The position numbers were made by a program, and so were the translations under genes. Below are positions 32,074 to 40,937 of a DNA stretch of 40,983 bases, in pieces (the stretch's first letter is position 1; every line of letters begins with the position of its first letter). Origin of the DNA: Paludibacteraceae bacterium (GTDB lineage: Bacteria; Bacteroidota; Bacteroidia; Bacteroidales; Paludibacteraceae); NCBI GenBank assembly GCA_017558065.1, contig JAFYWK010000019.1, positions 1-40,983 of the forward strand, read 5' to 3'. Below the pieces are notes generated by a model, which was given only the letters and a program-made list of their open reading frames with translations, did no database searches and was not told the DNA's origin.

Positions 32074-33381
32074 ATGTTTGATAATTTATCCGAAAGATTA
32101 GAACGATCGTTTAAGATTCTCAAAGGTGAAGGTCGTATCACCGAAATCAATATCGCCGAAACCGTCAAGGACATTCGCAAAGCCCTGCTTGAGGCCGATG
32201 TCAACTATAAGACCGCTAAGCAATTCACCGACGAGGTGAAAGCCAAAGCATTGGGTCAGAACGTGATGACCGCTGTGCGCCCAGGACAACTGATGGTGAA
32301 AATCACACACGATGAGTTGGCTAACCTCATGGGTGGCGATGCTGCAGAAATCAACCTCAAAGGCACTCCTGCCGTGATCCTCATGAGTGGTTTGCAAGGT
32401 TCAGGTAAGACCACTTTCTCTGCGAAATTGGCCAACTACCTCCAAACCAAAAAGAACAAACGCGTGATGCTGGTGGCATGCGACGTGTATCGTCCTGCTG
32501 CTATTGAGCAGTTGCGCGTACTCGGCGAACAAATCAATGCTAAAGTATATACTGGTGAAGGCGAAGCCAACCCTGTCATCAAAGCTCAAAAAGCTATTCA
32601 AGAGGCCAAGGTATATGGCTATGACGTAGTGATTGTGGATACCGCAGGTCGTCTGGCAGTGGATGAGCAAATGATGCAGGAGATTGCCGCTATCAAGCAG
32701 GCTATCAATCCGCAAGAGACCCTCTTCGTGGTAGATGCCATGACGGGTCAGGATGCCGTCAATACAGCCAAGGAGTTTAATGACCGTCTGGATTTCGACG
32801 GCGTGATCCTCACCAAGCTGGACGGTGACGCGCGTGGTGGTGCTGCCCTCAGTATCCGCTCTGTGGTGCAAAAGCCAATCAAGTTCATCGGTACAGGCGA
32901 GAAAATGGACGCACTGGATGTATTCCACCCATCGCGTATGGCCGACCGTATCCTGGGTATGGGTGACGTAGTATCACTCGTAGAGCGTGCACAAGAGCAA
33001 TACGATGAGGAAGAGGCACGCCGCATCAGTAAGCGTATCGCGAAGAACCAGTTCGACTTCAACGACTTCCTCTCACAACTCGCTCAAATCAAGAAAATGG
33101 GTTCGATGAAAGAACTCATGGGTATGATTCCTGGCATGGACAAAGCCCTCAAAGGCGTAGAGGTGAGCGATGATGCGTTCAAGCCAATCGAAGCTATCAT
33201 ATCCTCGATGACGCCAGCCGAGCGTAGCAATCCATCGCTGCTCAACGGTAGTCGCAAGAATCGTATTGCCAAGGGTTCGGGAACAAGCATCGTGGAGGTC
33301 AACCGTTTCCTCAAGCAGTTTGAGCAAACCAGCAAGATGATGAAGAAGATGCAGCAGATGCAAGGCCTCCGCCGCCGCTAA
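32074..33381 (+). CDS. ffh: Signal recognition particle GTPase Ffh
   Basis: The SRP54 subunit (435 residues) binds signal sequences on nascent chains and docks with FtsY at the membrane. An N domain (1-90) is followed by a G domain with P-loop GLQGSGKTT (106-114), DVYRPAAIEQL (137-147), DTAGRL (189-194) and TKLDGDARGG (247-256), then a methionine-rich M domain (about 300-435). It ends MMKKMQQMQGLRRR. The start MFDNLSERLERSF is chosen because it matches the family and lies downstream of the promoter. Confidence 0.97.
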   Translation: MFDNLSERLERSFKILKGEGRITEINIAETVKDIRKALLEADVNYKTAKQFTDEVKAKALGQNVMTAVRPGQLMVKITHDELANLMGGDAAEINLKGTPAVILMSGLQGSGKTTFSAKLANYLQTKKNKRVMLVACDVYRPAAIEQLRVLGEQINAKVYTGEGEANPVIKAQKAIQEAKVYGYDVVIVDTAGRLAVDEQMMQEIAAIKQAINPQETLFVVDAMTGQDAVNTAKEFNDRLDFDGVILTKLDGDARGGAALSIRSVVQKPIKFIGTGEKMDALDVFHPSRMADRILGMGDVVSLVERAQEQYDEEEARRISKRIAKNQFDFNDFLSQLAQIKKMGSMKELMGMIPGMDKALKGVEVSDDAFKPIEAIISSMTPAERSNPSLLNGSRKNRIAKGSGTSIVEVNRFLKQFEQTSKMMKKMQQMQGLRRR

Positions 33382-33393
33382 ACCACACAACAC

Positions 33394-33447
33394 AACTGCT
33401 AAACAACTGCTAAACAACTGCTAAACAACTCTACACCACTCTACACC
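33394..33447. repeat. 11-base tandem repeat between ffh and the next gene
   Basis: AACTGCTAAAC is repeated three times exactly (33394-33426), followed by diverged copies (AACTCTACACC and a further partial) up to 33447, 4 bases before the next ATG. It occupies nearly the entire spacer and so forms the leader of the downstream gene. Copy-number variation here could alter its translation. Confidence 0.85.
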
Positions 33448-33450
33448 ACC

Positions 33451-33777
33451 ATGACCGTCAAAGAGGTATTCGAACTCCGCCGAGAGGGTAAGATAGAAGA
33501 GGCCTATCAAACCATCCTACCCATGTACAAGGTTCACCACGGCAAATATACGACCTTGGCGATGTTCTGGTGCGCAGTGGACATGCTCAAGCTCCTACTC
33601 GGTCGCGTAGCAGGCAACGACAGCGAATCGCTACACTCGCTCACAGAAGCCGAAAAGATATATCTCAGTTTACAGCGTCTGTATCCCCACTTGAGGGACG
33701 ACGAAGGTGTATGCCAACAGACACTGCTTAATCTGGGCGAAGCACTCCGAGCTACCCGCCAGAGAGCACAACAATAG
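33451..33777 (+). CDS. Small helical (TPR-like) protein of unknown function
   Basis: The protein has 108 residues with no signal peptide or membrane helix. Its helices carry a TPR-like pattern (LRREGKIEEAYQTILPMYKV, later TLLNLGEALRATRQ), consistent with a small cytoplasmic scaffold. I do not recognise a named family. It lies directly after ffh, separated by an 11-base tandem repeat, and 26 bases before a lipoprotein gene. Confidence 0.65.
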   Translation: MTVKEVFELRREGKIEEAYQTILPMYKVHHGKYTTLAMFWCAVDMLKLLLGRVAGNDSESLHSLTEAEKIYLSLQRLYPHLRDDEGVCQQTLLNLGEALRATRQRAQQ

Positions 33778-33803
33778 GATTATAAATTACAATTCATACA
33801 GCA

Positions 33804-34310
33804 ATGAAAACAGCAAAGATTTTCTCATATTGCTTCCTCACGCTTGCCATGGTATGCCTATCAGCTTGCGAATCTACATGGCAAACAATCGTAGGAGAAT
33901 ACAGTTTCAAAGTGAGCGGACAAGTGACCAAAGATGCCACACAAGTATATTCGCTCCCCAACGAGATAGGAGCAATGGAGGTGATTCATTTGCAAGATAG
34001 CACCTATCTGCTCACCTTCAACACCATCAACGGTGAGGCATACACCACCAAAGCCACATGGAGCAACAACCAACTGGAGCTCTACCCATTCTCCCGCGTA
34101 GTCACCATCACTTATCAATCGCAGAACTCCGACATCTGGGGAGATATTATCGAATTTACCGAAACGGAAGAATACCAAACGGATGTATATGGATATGGCA
34201 ATGTCTATGGCGAGACCATAGAATTCAAAATGCAGTATTCTGGCACCGAACTGGGAGGAAACAAACAAATCAAAGGCAACAATATCACCATGCTGGCTAA
34301 AAAGAACTGA
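33804..34310 (+). CDS. Lipoprotein of unknown function
   Basis: The protein has 168 residues with lipobox CLSAC (Cys22). The remainder is mostly beta strands of lipocalin-like spacing, beginning WQTIVGEYSFKVSGQVTKDA. The family is not recognised. It ends 5 bases before the RND adaptor gene and is probably co-transcribed with the efflux genes, so it may be an accessory envelope protein; this is inference from position only. Confidence 0.7.
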   Translation: MKTAKIFSYCFLTLAMVCLSACESTWQTIVGEYSFKVSGQVTKDATQVYSLPNEIGAMEVIHLQDSTYLLTFNTINGEAYTTKATWSNNQLELYPFSRVVTITYQSQNSDIWGDIIEFTETEEYQTDVYGYGNVYGETIEFKMQYSGTELGGNKQIKGNNITMLAKKN

Positions 34311-34315
34311 CAACT

Positions 34316-35344
34316 ATGCGTCGTATCCATTGCTTCATATTACTCACCCTTTTGCTATGTCTGGGCAGCTGTGGGCTCAAGTCCAATGATCAGCAACAGG
34401 TGAAACCCATTTATGTGGAGACATTGACCATTGCTGAGCAAAAGCAAATCAATGCCCACTCCTATGTAGGAAAAATGGAAGAAAGCGCTTCTATTCCCGT
34501 CAGTTCGCCCATCGGCGGAACTGTGACTGAACTCTATGTCTCCAACGGCGAACAAGTGAAAGAAGGACAAGTACTATTGGTCATTGACAGCATTCAGGCA
34601 TACAACTCATGGCAGATTGCATTGGCCACATTGCAACAAGCCACCGATGGCTACCAACGGGCACAACAAGTATTCGAACAAGGTGGCGTGACCGAACAAA
34701 AAATGGTGGAACTGCGCAGCCAACTGCAACAAGCACAGTCCATGTTGGCTATCGCTCGCAAGCGTTTGGACGACTGCACCATCACCGCACCACGCGATGG
34801 TATCGTGGCTGAATGTGACCTGCAAATAGGACAGAACATAGCGCCCGCAGTACCCATCATCACCCTGCTGGATATACAAGAATACAAAGTAGCATTCGAT
34901 GTGCCAGAGAAAGATATCAGCACCATCTCCATCGGAGACCAAGGCACCATGTCCATCGAAGCGCTAAACGTATCCAACATACCGATACGCGTTACCGAAA
35001 AGAATCTGATGGCTAATCGCCTCTCACACACCTACACCGTCACCGCCACCCTGACCCATGCTGCAGCAGCGGTGAAGCGTCAGTTGCTGCCTGGTATGGT
35101 GGGAAAAATACAACTGCAAACGCAGGTCGTAGAGGGGATCGTCATTCCAGCCACCTGCATTCACACACAGACACATAGCACCGTAGTATGGGTGGTAAAT
35201 AATGGCAAAGCCATGCGCCGTCAGATAGAGGTGGGTCCCTACACCGCCGATGGCGTGTTAGTCACCAGCGGACTATCAATAGGCGATATCATCATCACCA
35301 GTGGTTATCAAAAAATGTACAACGGCGCACCCGTGACCTATTAG
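34316..35344 (+). CDS. RND efflux periplasmic adaptor (HlyD/AcrA family) lipoprotein
   Basis: The membrane-fusion protein (342 residues) has lipobox CLGSC (Cys19). The barrel-sandwich (lipoyl-like) halves are visible at about 63-90 (PIGGTVTELYVSNGEQVKEG) and 150-185 (CTITAPRDGIVAECDLQIGQ), on either side of a short helical hairpin (about 95-148). A beta-barrel domain follows. It would couple the permease encoded next to the TolC-like protein. The substrate is unknown. It is 12 bases upstream of the permease start. Confidence 0.92.
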   Translation: MRRIHCFILLTLLLCLGSCGLKSNDQQQVKPIYVETLTIAEQKQINAHSYVGKMEESASIPVSSPIGGTVTELYVSNGEQVKEGQVLLVIDSIQAYNSWQIALATLQQATDGYQRAQQVFEQGGVTEQKMVELRSQLQQAQSMLAIARKRLDDCTITAPRDGIVAECDLQIGQNIAPAVPIITLLDIQEYKVAFDVPEKDISTISIGDQGTMSIEALNVSNIPIRVTEKNLMANRLSHTYTVTATLTHAAAAVKRQLLPGMVGKIQLQTQVVEGIVIPATCIHTQTHSTVVWVVNNGKAMRRQIEVGPYTADGVLVTSGLSIGDIIITSGYQKMYNGAPVTY

Positions 35345-35356
35345 CAATCGAGCATA

Positions 35357-38300
35357 GTGAGCCAACGCGACCACATACAAAGCGCAATGCGCAATCCGAG
35401 CATCGTATTCTTCATCATACTGATGCTCACAGCGTTTGGCATCTACTCTTTGCCCAAGATGAATAAAGATGAGTTTCCACAATTCACCATACGACAAGGT
35501 GTAGTGGCGGCCATCTATCCTGGAGCAACAGCTCAAGAGGTGGAAGAGCAAGTCACTATTCCACTAGAGAATTACCTCAATGGATTCGAAGATATTGACA
35601 AGCAAAACACCTACTCCGTCTCCGAAGATGGGGTTGTGTATGTGTACGTGATGCTTCGTAATTCGGTGGCATCCAGCCATACCGCATGGACTAAAATCCG
35701 AGCAGGATTACAGCTATTTCACAAGACCAGTCTCCCCCCTGGTGTACTACAGACCGTGCTCGTAGATGATTTTGGCAACACCTCCTCTATGCTATTGGCC
35801 ATAGAGAGCGACGAGCGTAGCCCTCGCGAGCTTGAAGCATTTGCCAAGCAGCTATGCACCCAACTACGCACCATGCCCGAGATGGGACGTATCAAGGTAC
35901 TGGGCACACAGCACGAAGAGGTGGCTGTATATATCGACCCTGCACGCCTGTCTGCCTACGGCATTGACCAGACCGCCCTGCAGATGTCCCTCATGCTACG
36001 TGGACTACGCACAGTGGGAGGCAACATCCACAGCAGCCAACCCCTGCAGGTGGCTACTCCATACACTTCCGAACAAGAGATTGCCGAACAAATCGTATGG
36101 ATAGACCCCGTATCTGGCACTGCCATACGCCTGCAAGATATAGCCACAATCCAACGGCAATACGAAGAGCCCAAACAGTTTGTTGCCTTCTACACAGGCG
36201 ACAAAGATGCCGTGCTCGAACCCGAACGCTCCTGCGTGATTGTGAATATGGAGATGATGCCAGGCAATAACATCGTGGCTTTTGGCAATGATGTAGAGCA
36301 GCATCTACAACAAGCACGCGCCACCTTCCCACCCGATATTCGTTTTCATCGCATAACCGACCAACCTAAGGTGGTAAACGACTCTGTGCTCTCTTTCCTG
36401 AAAGATATCCTCATCTCCATTATCGTGGTGATAGCAGTCATGCTGCTGCTCTTCCCGCTGCGCACAGCATTGGTGGCAAGCACGGGCGTGCCTGTCTGCA
36501 TAGCCGTCTGCATAGGACTGATGTATATCACGGGCATCGAACTTAATACCGTCACACTGGCAGCACTGATATTCGTGTTGGGTATGATAGTGGACGATTC
36601 GGTGATTGTCATTGATGGCTACACCGATATGCTGGAGAAAGGACATAGCCGCTGGTATTCTGCCGCCGTGAGCACCAAACAGCTGTTTGTGCCCATGGCA
36701 TTGGCCACTTGTGCCATCTCGGGTATGTTCTTCCCGATGACCAAAATTATCAACGGACCATTGGGCGACTTCATCCAGCTATTCCCCTATGCGGTGCTAT
36801 TTGCACTCACTGCCAGCATCTTCTATGCTGCATGGGCTACCCCATATATGGCAACACGCTTCATTCGCCGCCAACGCACCAAGGACCTGCGTGGCTTTGA
36901 GCGAGTGCAGCAGCTTTTCTTCTCTAAGTTGCAACGCTTGTATCATCGTGTGCTGAGTCTATGTTTCCGCCGCGTATGGGTGCCTTTCACGGCTTTGGCA
37001 GTATGCATGGCTATTGGTTTATTCTTGCTCACACAGCACAACCTGCAACTACTGCCAAAGGCAGAGCGAGAGTGTTTTGCAGTGGAGATTCACTTGGAGC
37101 AGAATGCCGCAGTAGAGCAAACAGCCATGGTGGCTGACTCGCTGGCAAGAATGATGCGCACGGATTCGCGTATCCGCTCTATCACTGCGTTTGTCGGACA
37201 AGCATCACCCCGTTTTCATGCCACCTACACCCCACAAATGGCACGCTCTAATTATGCACAATTCATAGTCAACACCACTTCCACCAAAGCCACAGCCAGT
37301 CTGCTCAAGGAGATGGCACCACACTATGAGCATTATTTCCCCAACGCTTACATTCGATTCAAGCAACTGGACTACCAAGCGGCACGTAATCCCTTGGAAG
37401 TAAGGGTTCAAGGCGACGATTGGGATGCCATGCTACCTATCGCCGATTCCATCAAACAGTTTATGGCTGCCCAGCCCAACCTGACATGGGTACACTCTAA
37501 CTACGATGCCTTCACCACCCAAACACGCATCACGCTACGCGAACCAGAAGCATCTCGATTGGGTGTCACTGAAACCATGCTTACACTCTATCTGCGCTCA
37601 GTGACCGATGGAGCTACACTCACCACCATCTGGGAAGGCGACTATCAAGTGCCCGTAATGTTATACACCGAAGATATCCACCAACTGAATCACCATACAC
37701 TGGAAGATATCATGGTGCCTACTGCCTATCCATCAGTATGGGTGCCACTACGCCAAATAGCGACACTCACCCCCCAATGGCATCACTCCTCTATTGAGCG
37801 ACACAACTCCATACGCACCATCACCGTGGGGTGCGACCTGCGCGGCAAGACCAGTCAAGTGGATGCAGAGCGACAAGTGAAACACTGGATCAACGAGCAT
37901 CTATCTTCCCTGCCTGAAGGCGTTAGCATCGAGTACGGAGGACTTAGCGCTATCAACAAACAACTGATCCCTCAGATACTCTGGAGCGTCGTAGCTGCAT
38001 TGTTAGTGATGTTTGTACTACTGCTCTACCACTTTGGCAAAGTGTCATTGGCGCTACTGGCATTATCGAGCTCTATCCTATGTGTGTTTGGTGCCTTCGT
38101 AGGTCTATCTATATTTAATATGGATATTTCTATCACCGTTGTGCTGGGTATTGTCAGTCTGATTGGTATCATTGTGCGCAATGCTATTATCATGTACGAA
38201 TATGCTGAAGAGCTACAGCGTACAAAGCACTTATCCGTGCGTGAAGCCGCATTCCAAGCGGGATTGCGCCGTATGCGACCAGTGTTCTTGACTTCTGCTA

Positions 38301-38449
38301 CCACAGCATTAGGCGTACTGCCGATGATCTTAGCCCAAACCAGTCTGTGGATGCCAATGGGTGTGGTCATATGCTTCGGCACGATCTTCACACTGCCGCT
38401 CACCATCACTGTTCTACCCGTTGTATATTGGAAAATCTATGCACGCTAA
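35357..38449 (+). CDS. RND-family inner-membrane efflux permease
   Basis: The proton-driven transporter (1030 residues) has about 12 membrane helices, two large periplasmic loops, and the RND signatures PGATAQEVEEQVTIPLENYL and, in helix 4, LAALIFVLGMIVDDSVIVID (Asp-Asp at the proton relay). The C-terminal GIIVRNAIIMYEYAEELQ and AGLRRMRPVFLTSATTALGV blocks are also typical. The frame opens with GTG at 35357; an ATG at 35387 (MRNPSIVFF) is an alternative. It lies between adaptor and TolC-like genes, overlapping the latter by 11 bases. Confidence 0.94.
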   Translation: MSQRDHIQSAMRNPSIVFFIILMLTAFGIYSLPKMNKDEFPQFTIRQGVVAAIYPGATAQEVEEQVTIPLENYLNGFEDIDKQNTYSVSEDGVVYVYVMLRNSVASSHTAWTKIRAGLQLFHKTSLPPGVLQTVLVDDFGNTSSMLLAIESDERSPRELEAFAKQLCTQLRTMPEMGRIKVLGTQHEEVAVYIDPARLSAYGIDQTALQMSLMLRGLRTVGGNIHSSQPLQVATPYTSEQEIAEQIVWIDPVSGTAIRLQDIATIQRQYEEPKQFVAFYTGDKDAVLEPERSCVIVNMEMMPGNNIVAFGNDVEQHLQQARATFPPDIRFHRITDQPKVVNDSVLSFLKDILISIIVVIAVMLLLFPLRTALVASTGVPVCIAVCIGLMYITGIELNTVTLAALIFVLGMIVDDSVIVIDGYTDMLEKGHSRWYSAAVSTKQLFVPMALATCAISGMFFPMTKIINGPLGDFIQLFPYAVLFALTASIFYAAWATPYMATRFIRRQRTKDLRGFERVQQLFFSKLQRLYHRVLSLCFRRVWVPFTALAVCMAIGLFLLTQHNLQLLPKAERECFAVEIHLEQNAAVEQTAMVADSLARMMRTDSRIRSITAFVGQASPRFHATYTPQMARSNYAQFIVNTTSTKATASLLKEMAPHYEHYFPNAYIRFKQLDYQAARNPLEVRVQGDDWDAMLPIADSIKQFMAAQPNLTWVHSNYDAFTTQTRITLREPEASRLGVTETMLTLYLRSVTDGATLTTIWEGDYQVPVMLYTEDIHQLNHHTLEDIMVPTAYPSVWVPLRQIATLTPQWHHSSIERHNSIRTITVGCDLRGKTSQVDAERQVKHWINEHLSSLPEGVSIEYGGLSAINKQLIPQILWSVVAALLVMFVLLLYHFGKVSLALLALSSSILCVFGAFVGLSIFNMDISITVVLGIVSLIGIIVRNAIIMYEYAEELQRTKHLSVREAAFQAGLRRMRPVFLTSATTALGVLPMILAQTSLWMPMGVVICFGTIFTLPLTITVLPVVYWKIYAR

Positions 38450-39824
38450 TCATACTACCACATATCGTTTCTTGGTGTTGGCTCTCTGCCTTCTTATCAG
38501 CGTACATGGTATGGCAGATCGTGTGCTGACCTTGGACTCATGCCTATCCCTTGCGCAGCAACACAACAAAAAGATTCAGCAAGCAGCTCTCAATGTGAGC
38601 AAAGCAGAAGAGGTGAAGAAACAAGCCATGACCAAGTATTTTCCACAAATCAGTGCGTCTGCTATGGGCTACCATAGTCTGCACCCTATGGTGGAAATAG
38701 GTATAGACGATATAGGCAATGCTTCGGTGCGCGACCTGCTGATTGCGCTGTACGGCAACTATGGTACAGTCTTGGGATTAGATAACCACCTATCGCTGTT
38801 CCAACACGGCTATCAAGTGGGCGTAAGCGCAGTACAACCTGTATATATGGGTGGTCGAATTATGGCAGGCAATCGCTTGGCTAATGTCGGTATTCAGGCA
38901 GCTGAACTGCAAGCACAAATCACCCAACGAGATGTCCTATTGGAAGTGGAAGAGAGTTATTGGCTCTTAGTCGGACTTCGCGATAAACAAACCACCCTTA
39001 CCGCCACAATGGCATTGCTGGATACCATTCACCAGACGGTGTCTGCAGCAGTGCGTGCAGGATTGGTGTTGCCCAAAGACCTATTGCAGGTGGAACTCAA
39101 GCAATCCGAAATGCGCCGTATGCAAATCCAACTGACCAATGGATTGCAGTTAGCACAACAGGCACTATGCTTGGGCATTGGCATTCCGTATTCCGACACA
39201 CTGCACATTATCCCATCTACGCACTCGCAGATACTGCCTACTGCAGATATACCCCACTCTGACCAACTCACACCCATCACCACCGAACACCAGTTGCTGG
39301 CATTGCAAGTCCAAGCAGCACAGCTGCAACACCGCATGGCACTGGCAGAAGCGCTGCCACAAGTGGCGATTGGTGCGCATTATGGGTATGGTAAGTTGCA
39401 GACGAATATACTACAAAACGACTTAGGTAGCGACACGGGTAATGGGTCTGTGTTTGTATCTGTGTCCGTTCCTCTAACAGGTTGGTGGGAAACCAGTCAT
39501 AAGATGCGCGAACAGAAGATGGCTATTCAGCACGCCCAACTACAGCAAGAGCAAATGGGCGAGATGCTACATATGCGTACCAAACAAGCGTATTATAAGA
39601 TGCAAGAAGCAGATTTGATGATTCAGGAGCATCAACATGCAGTAGATATCACTGCTAATCACTATCGACTCACACAAGCCAGCTATCAAGCAGGGCAAGC
39701 CACCATAGCCGAACTGTTGGAGGCACATACCCAACTGCTGCAAGCGCAAAACAATCTGACAGATGCGTATATCGCCTATCGTGTGAATGCACGACGCTAC
39801 AGCACACTCTATTCTGATCGCTAA
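38439..39824 (+). CDS. TolC-like outer-membrane efflux protein
   Basis: The protein has 461 residues from the ATG at 38439, giving a signal peptide (about 1-26, ending VHGMA). Coiled-coil repeats of the OEP family follow, for example LTLDSCLSLAQQHNKKIQQA at the start and YQAGQATIAELLEAHTQLLQ near the end. It is the outer channel of the RND system encoded upstream. The start overlaps the permease end by 11 bases; the frame is open further up to 38361, but that start would lie deep inside the permease gene. No terminator is evident after it. Confidence 0.92.
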   Translation: MHANHTTTYRFLVLALCLLISVHGMADRVLTLDSCLSLAQQHNKKIQQAALNVSKAEEVKKQAMTKYFPQISASAMGYHSLHPMVEIGIDDIGNASVRDLLIALYGNYGTVLGLDNHLSLFQHGYQVGVSAVQPVYMGGRIMAGNRLANVGIQAAELQAQITQRDVLLEVEESYWLLVGLRDKQTTLTATMALLDTIHQTVSAAVRAGLVLPKDLLQVELKQSEMRRMQIQLTNGLQLAQQALCLGIGIPYSDTLHIIPSTHSQILPTADIPHSDQLTPITTEHQLLALQVQAAQLQHRMALAEALPQVAIGAHYGYGKLQTNILQNDLGSDTGNGSVFVSVSVPLTGWWETSHKMREQKMAIQHAQLQQEQMGEMLHMRTKQAYYKMQEADLMIQEHQHAVDITANHYRLTQASYQAGQATIAELLEAHTQLLQAQNNLTDAYIAYRVNARRYSTLYSDR

Positions 39825-39863
39825 ACGCGCCCGTATGGAATGACGGTCTAAAAAGGGGATAAC

Positions 39864-40721
39864 TTATACCAACGAACGTATAAGTGCTTCTTCGTCGCCT
39901 GGCAATAAATAAATAGGGGGAACTTCTATCATCGTATAAGCGCCATAGCGTCCTTCGCGTTGCAATCGAACTGCGGCACGGGCACACGACACCATGATTT
40001 GACCTGTCAAAGCAGGGTTATTGATAGTCATATTATAGCTAAAACGCTGATTATGAGTCTCTCCTGACACGCCTTCGCGCACCATGTTAACGCCATGTGC
40101 CACATTGTTGAGCGCATCCACCGAATCCACCACAATCATATGCGTCTCATCGTGCACAAAGTAGTCGTCATTCAGCAGGCGTTGCTCCACTTCTTGGACA
40201 TTCGCTCCTTCTTCTAACTCCACATACACCATGCGGCGATGCACACCTGTTCCGAGCGGGATAGTCATGGATAGAGCATCCTTCACACCCTCAATAGCCT
40301 TGGCTGCCACCGTATGTCCCATGGAGCGACCTGGACCAAAATTGGTATAAGTGATACCTTTGGGCGCCATAGCCAAGAGCAACGCTCGTACTACAGAATC
40401 CGAACCTGGGTCCCAACCCGCAGAAATAATACTCACAGCATTATTGGCACGATCTATAGGCGCCAATGTCTGACGCAAGGAATAGATCTGCGTATGAATA
40501 TCAAACGAATCTACAGTGCAGATGCCTTTTTCTATCAGTCGCTTAGCAAACACTTCCACCTCGCGCGTAGGCGTACAGACCAACGCCACGTCGGCTTGCA
40601 TATCCTCCAACGAATCATAGTGGTGATAGATACCTGCCAACTCCATATCAGGAGCAGCATGGATGGCTTCTTCGGCTGCTCGACCGATATTGCCATAACC
40701 TAAAATTGCTACACGAATCAT
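39864..40721 (-). CDS. ddh: meso-Diaminopimelate dehydrogenase
   Basis: The NADPH-dependent enzyme (285 residues) makes meso-diaminopimelate from tetrahydrodipicolinate and ammonia in a single step, for lysine and peptidoglycan. The N-terminal Rossmann motif VAILGYGNIGRA (4-15), VCTPTREVE (48-56), SAGWDPGSDS (99-108) and FGPGRSMGHT (128-137) are typical. The length is slightly below the usual 300 or so. It is monocistronic with its own promoter and converges on the TolC-like gene. Confidence 0.95.
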   Translation of the reverse strand: MIRVAILGYGNIGRAAEEAIHAAPDMELAGIYHHYDSLEDMQADVALVCTPTREVEVFAKRLIEKGICTVDSFDIHTQIYSLRQTLAPIDRANNAVSIISAGWDPGSDSVVRALLLAMAPKGITYTNFGPGRSMGHTVAAKAIEGVKDALSMTIPLGTGVHRRMVYVELEEGANVQEVEQRLLNDDYFVHDETHMIVVDSVDALNNVAHGVNMVREGVSGETHNQRFSYNMTINNPALTGQIMVSCARAAVRLQREGRYGAYTMIEVPPIYLLPGDEEALIRSLV

Positions 40722-40737
40722 GATTGCTCTTTATTTG

Positions 40738-40745
40738 CAAAGGTA
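40738..40745 (-). promoter_or_regulatory. Promoter of ddh
   Basis: Read on the minus strand, TACCTTTG (40745-40738) lies 16 bases before the ddh start codon. A -33 TTTG is not present (the position is an A/T run). Confidence 0.7.
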
Positions 40746-40762
40746 TAACTTTTTCTAAAAAA

Positions 40763-40794
40763 TAAAAAAATGGACTCACCTTGGGAATCCATTT
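40763..40794 (-). terminator. Terminator of tRNA-Gln
   Basis: Read on the minus strand, a 10-bp stem with one G-U pair (40794-40785 with 40777-40768) is followed by a T run with one interruption (40770-40761), just downstream of the tRNA and before the ddh promoter. Confidence 0.75.
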
Positions 40795-40799
40795 CTTTG

Positions 40800-40870
40800 T
40801 TGCCAAACTAGGACTCGAACCCAGACAGACAGAACCAGAATCTGTAGTGCTACCATTACACCATTTGGCA
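40800..40870 (-). tRNA. tRNA-Gln (anticodon CTG)
   Basis: A cloverleaf is readable on the minus strand: acceptor TGCCAAA/TTTGGCA, D arm with GTGTAATGGTAGCAC, anticodon stem ACAGA/TCTGT with loop TTCTGGT (anticodon CTG), T loop TTCGAGT and discriminator A. CCA is not encoded. Confidence 0.93.
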
Positions 40871-40881
40871 ATACCTAAAGG

Positions 40882-40930
40882 CAATTGACAGTTGACAGTT
40901 AACAGTTGACAATTGGCAATTGCCGTTAAG
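40882..40930. repeat. Degenerate 7-base tandem array, CAGTTGA type
   Basis: Six clear consecutive 7-base units (starting at 40882, 40889, 40896, 40903, 40910, 40917) and a diverged seventh (40924-40930) fill the space between tRNA-Gln and the next gene. CAGTTGA is exact in two; the others differ by one to three bases. Confidence 0.8.
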
Positions 40931-40937
40931 GGAAGTC

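Noticed and set aside
38361-38438. Upstream start for the TolC-like protein
   Set aside because: It would lie 89 bases inside the permease gene and add residues with no signal peptide character.
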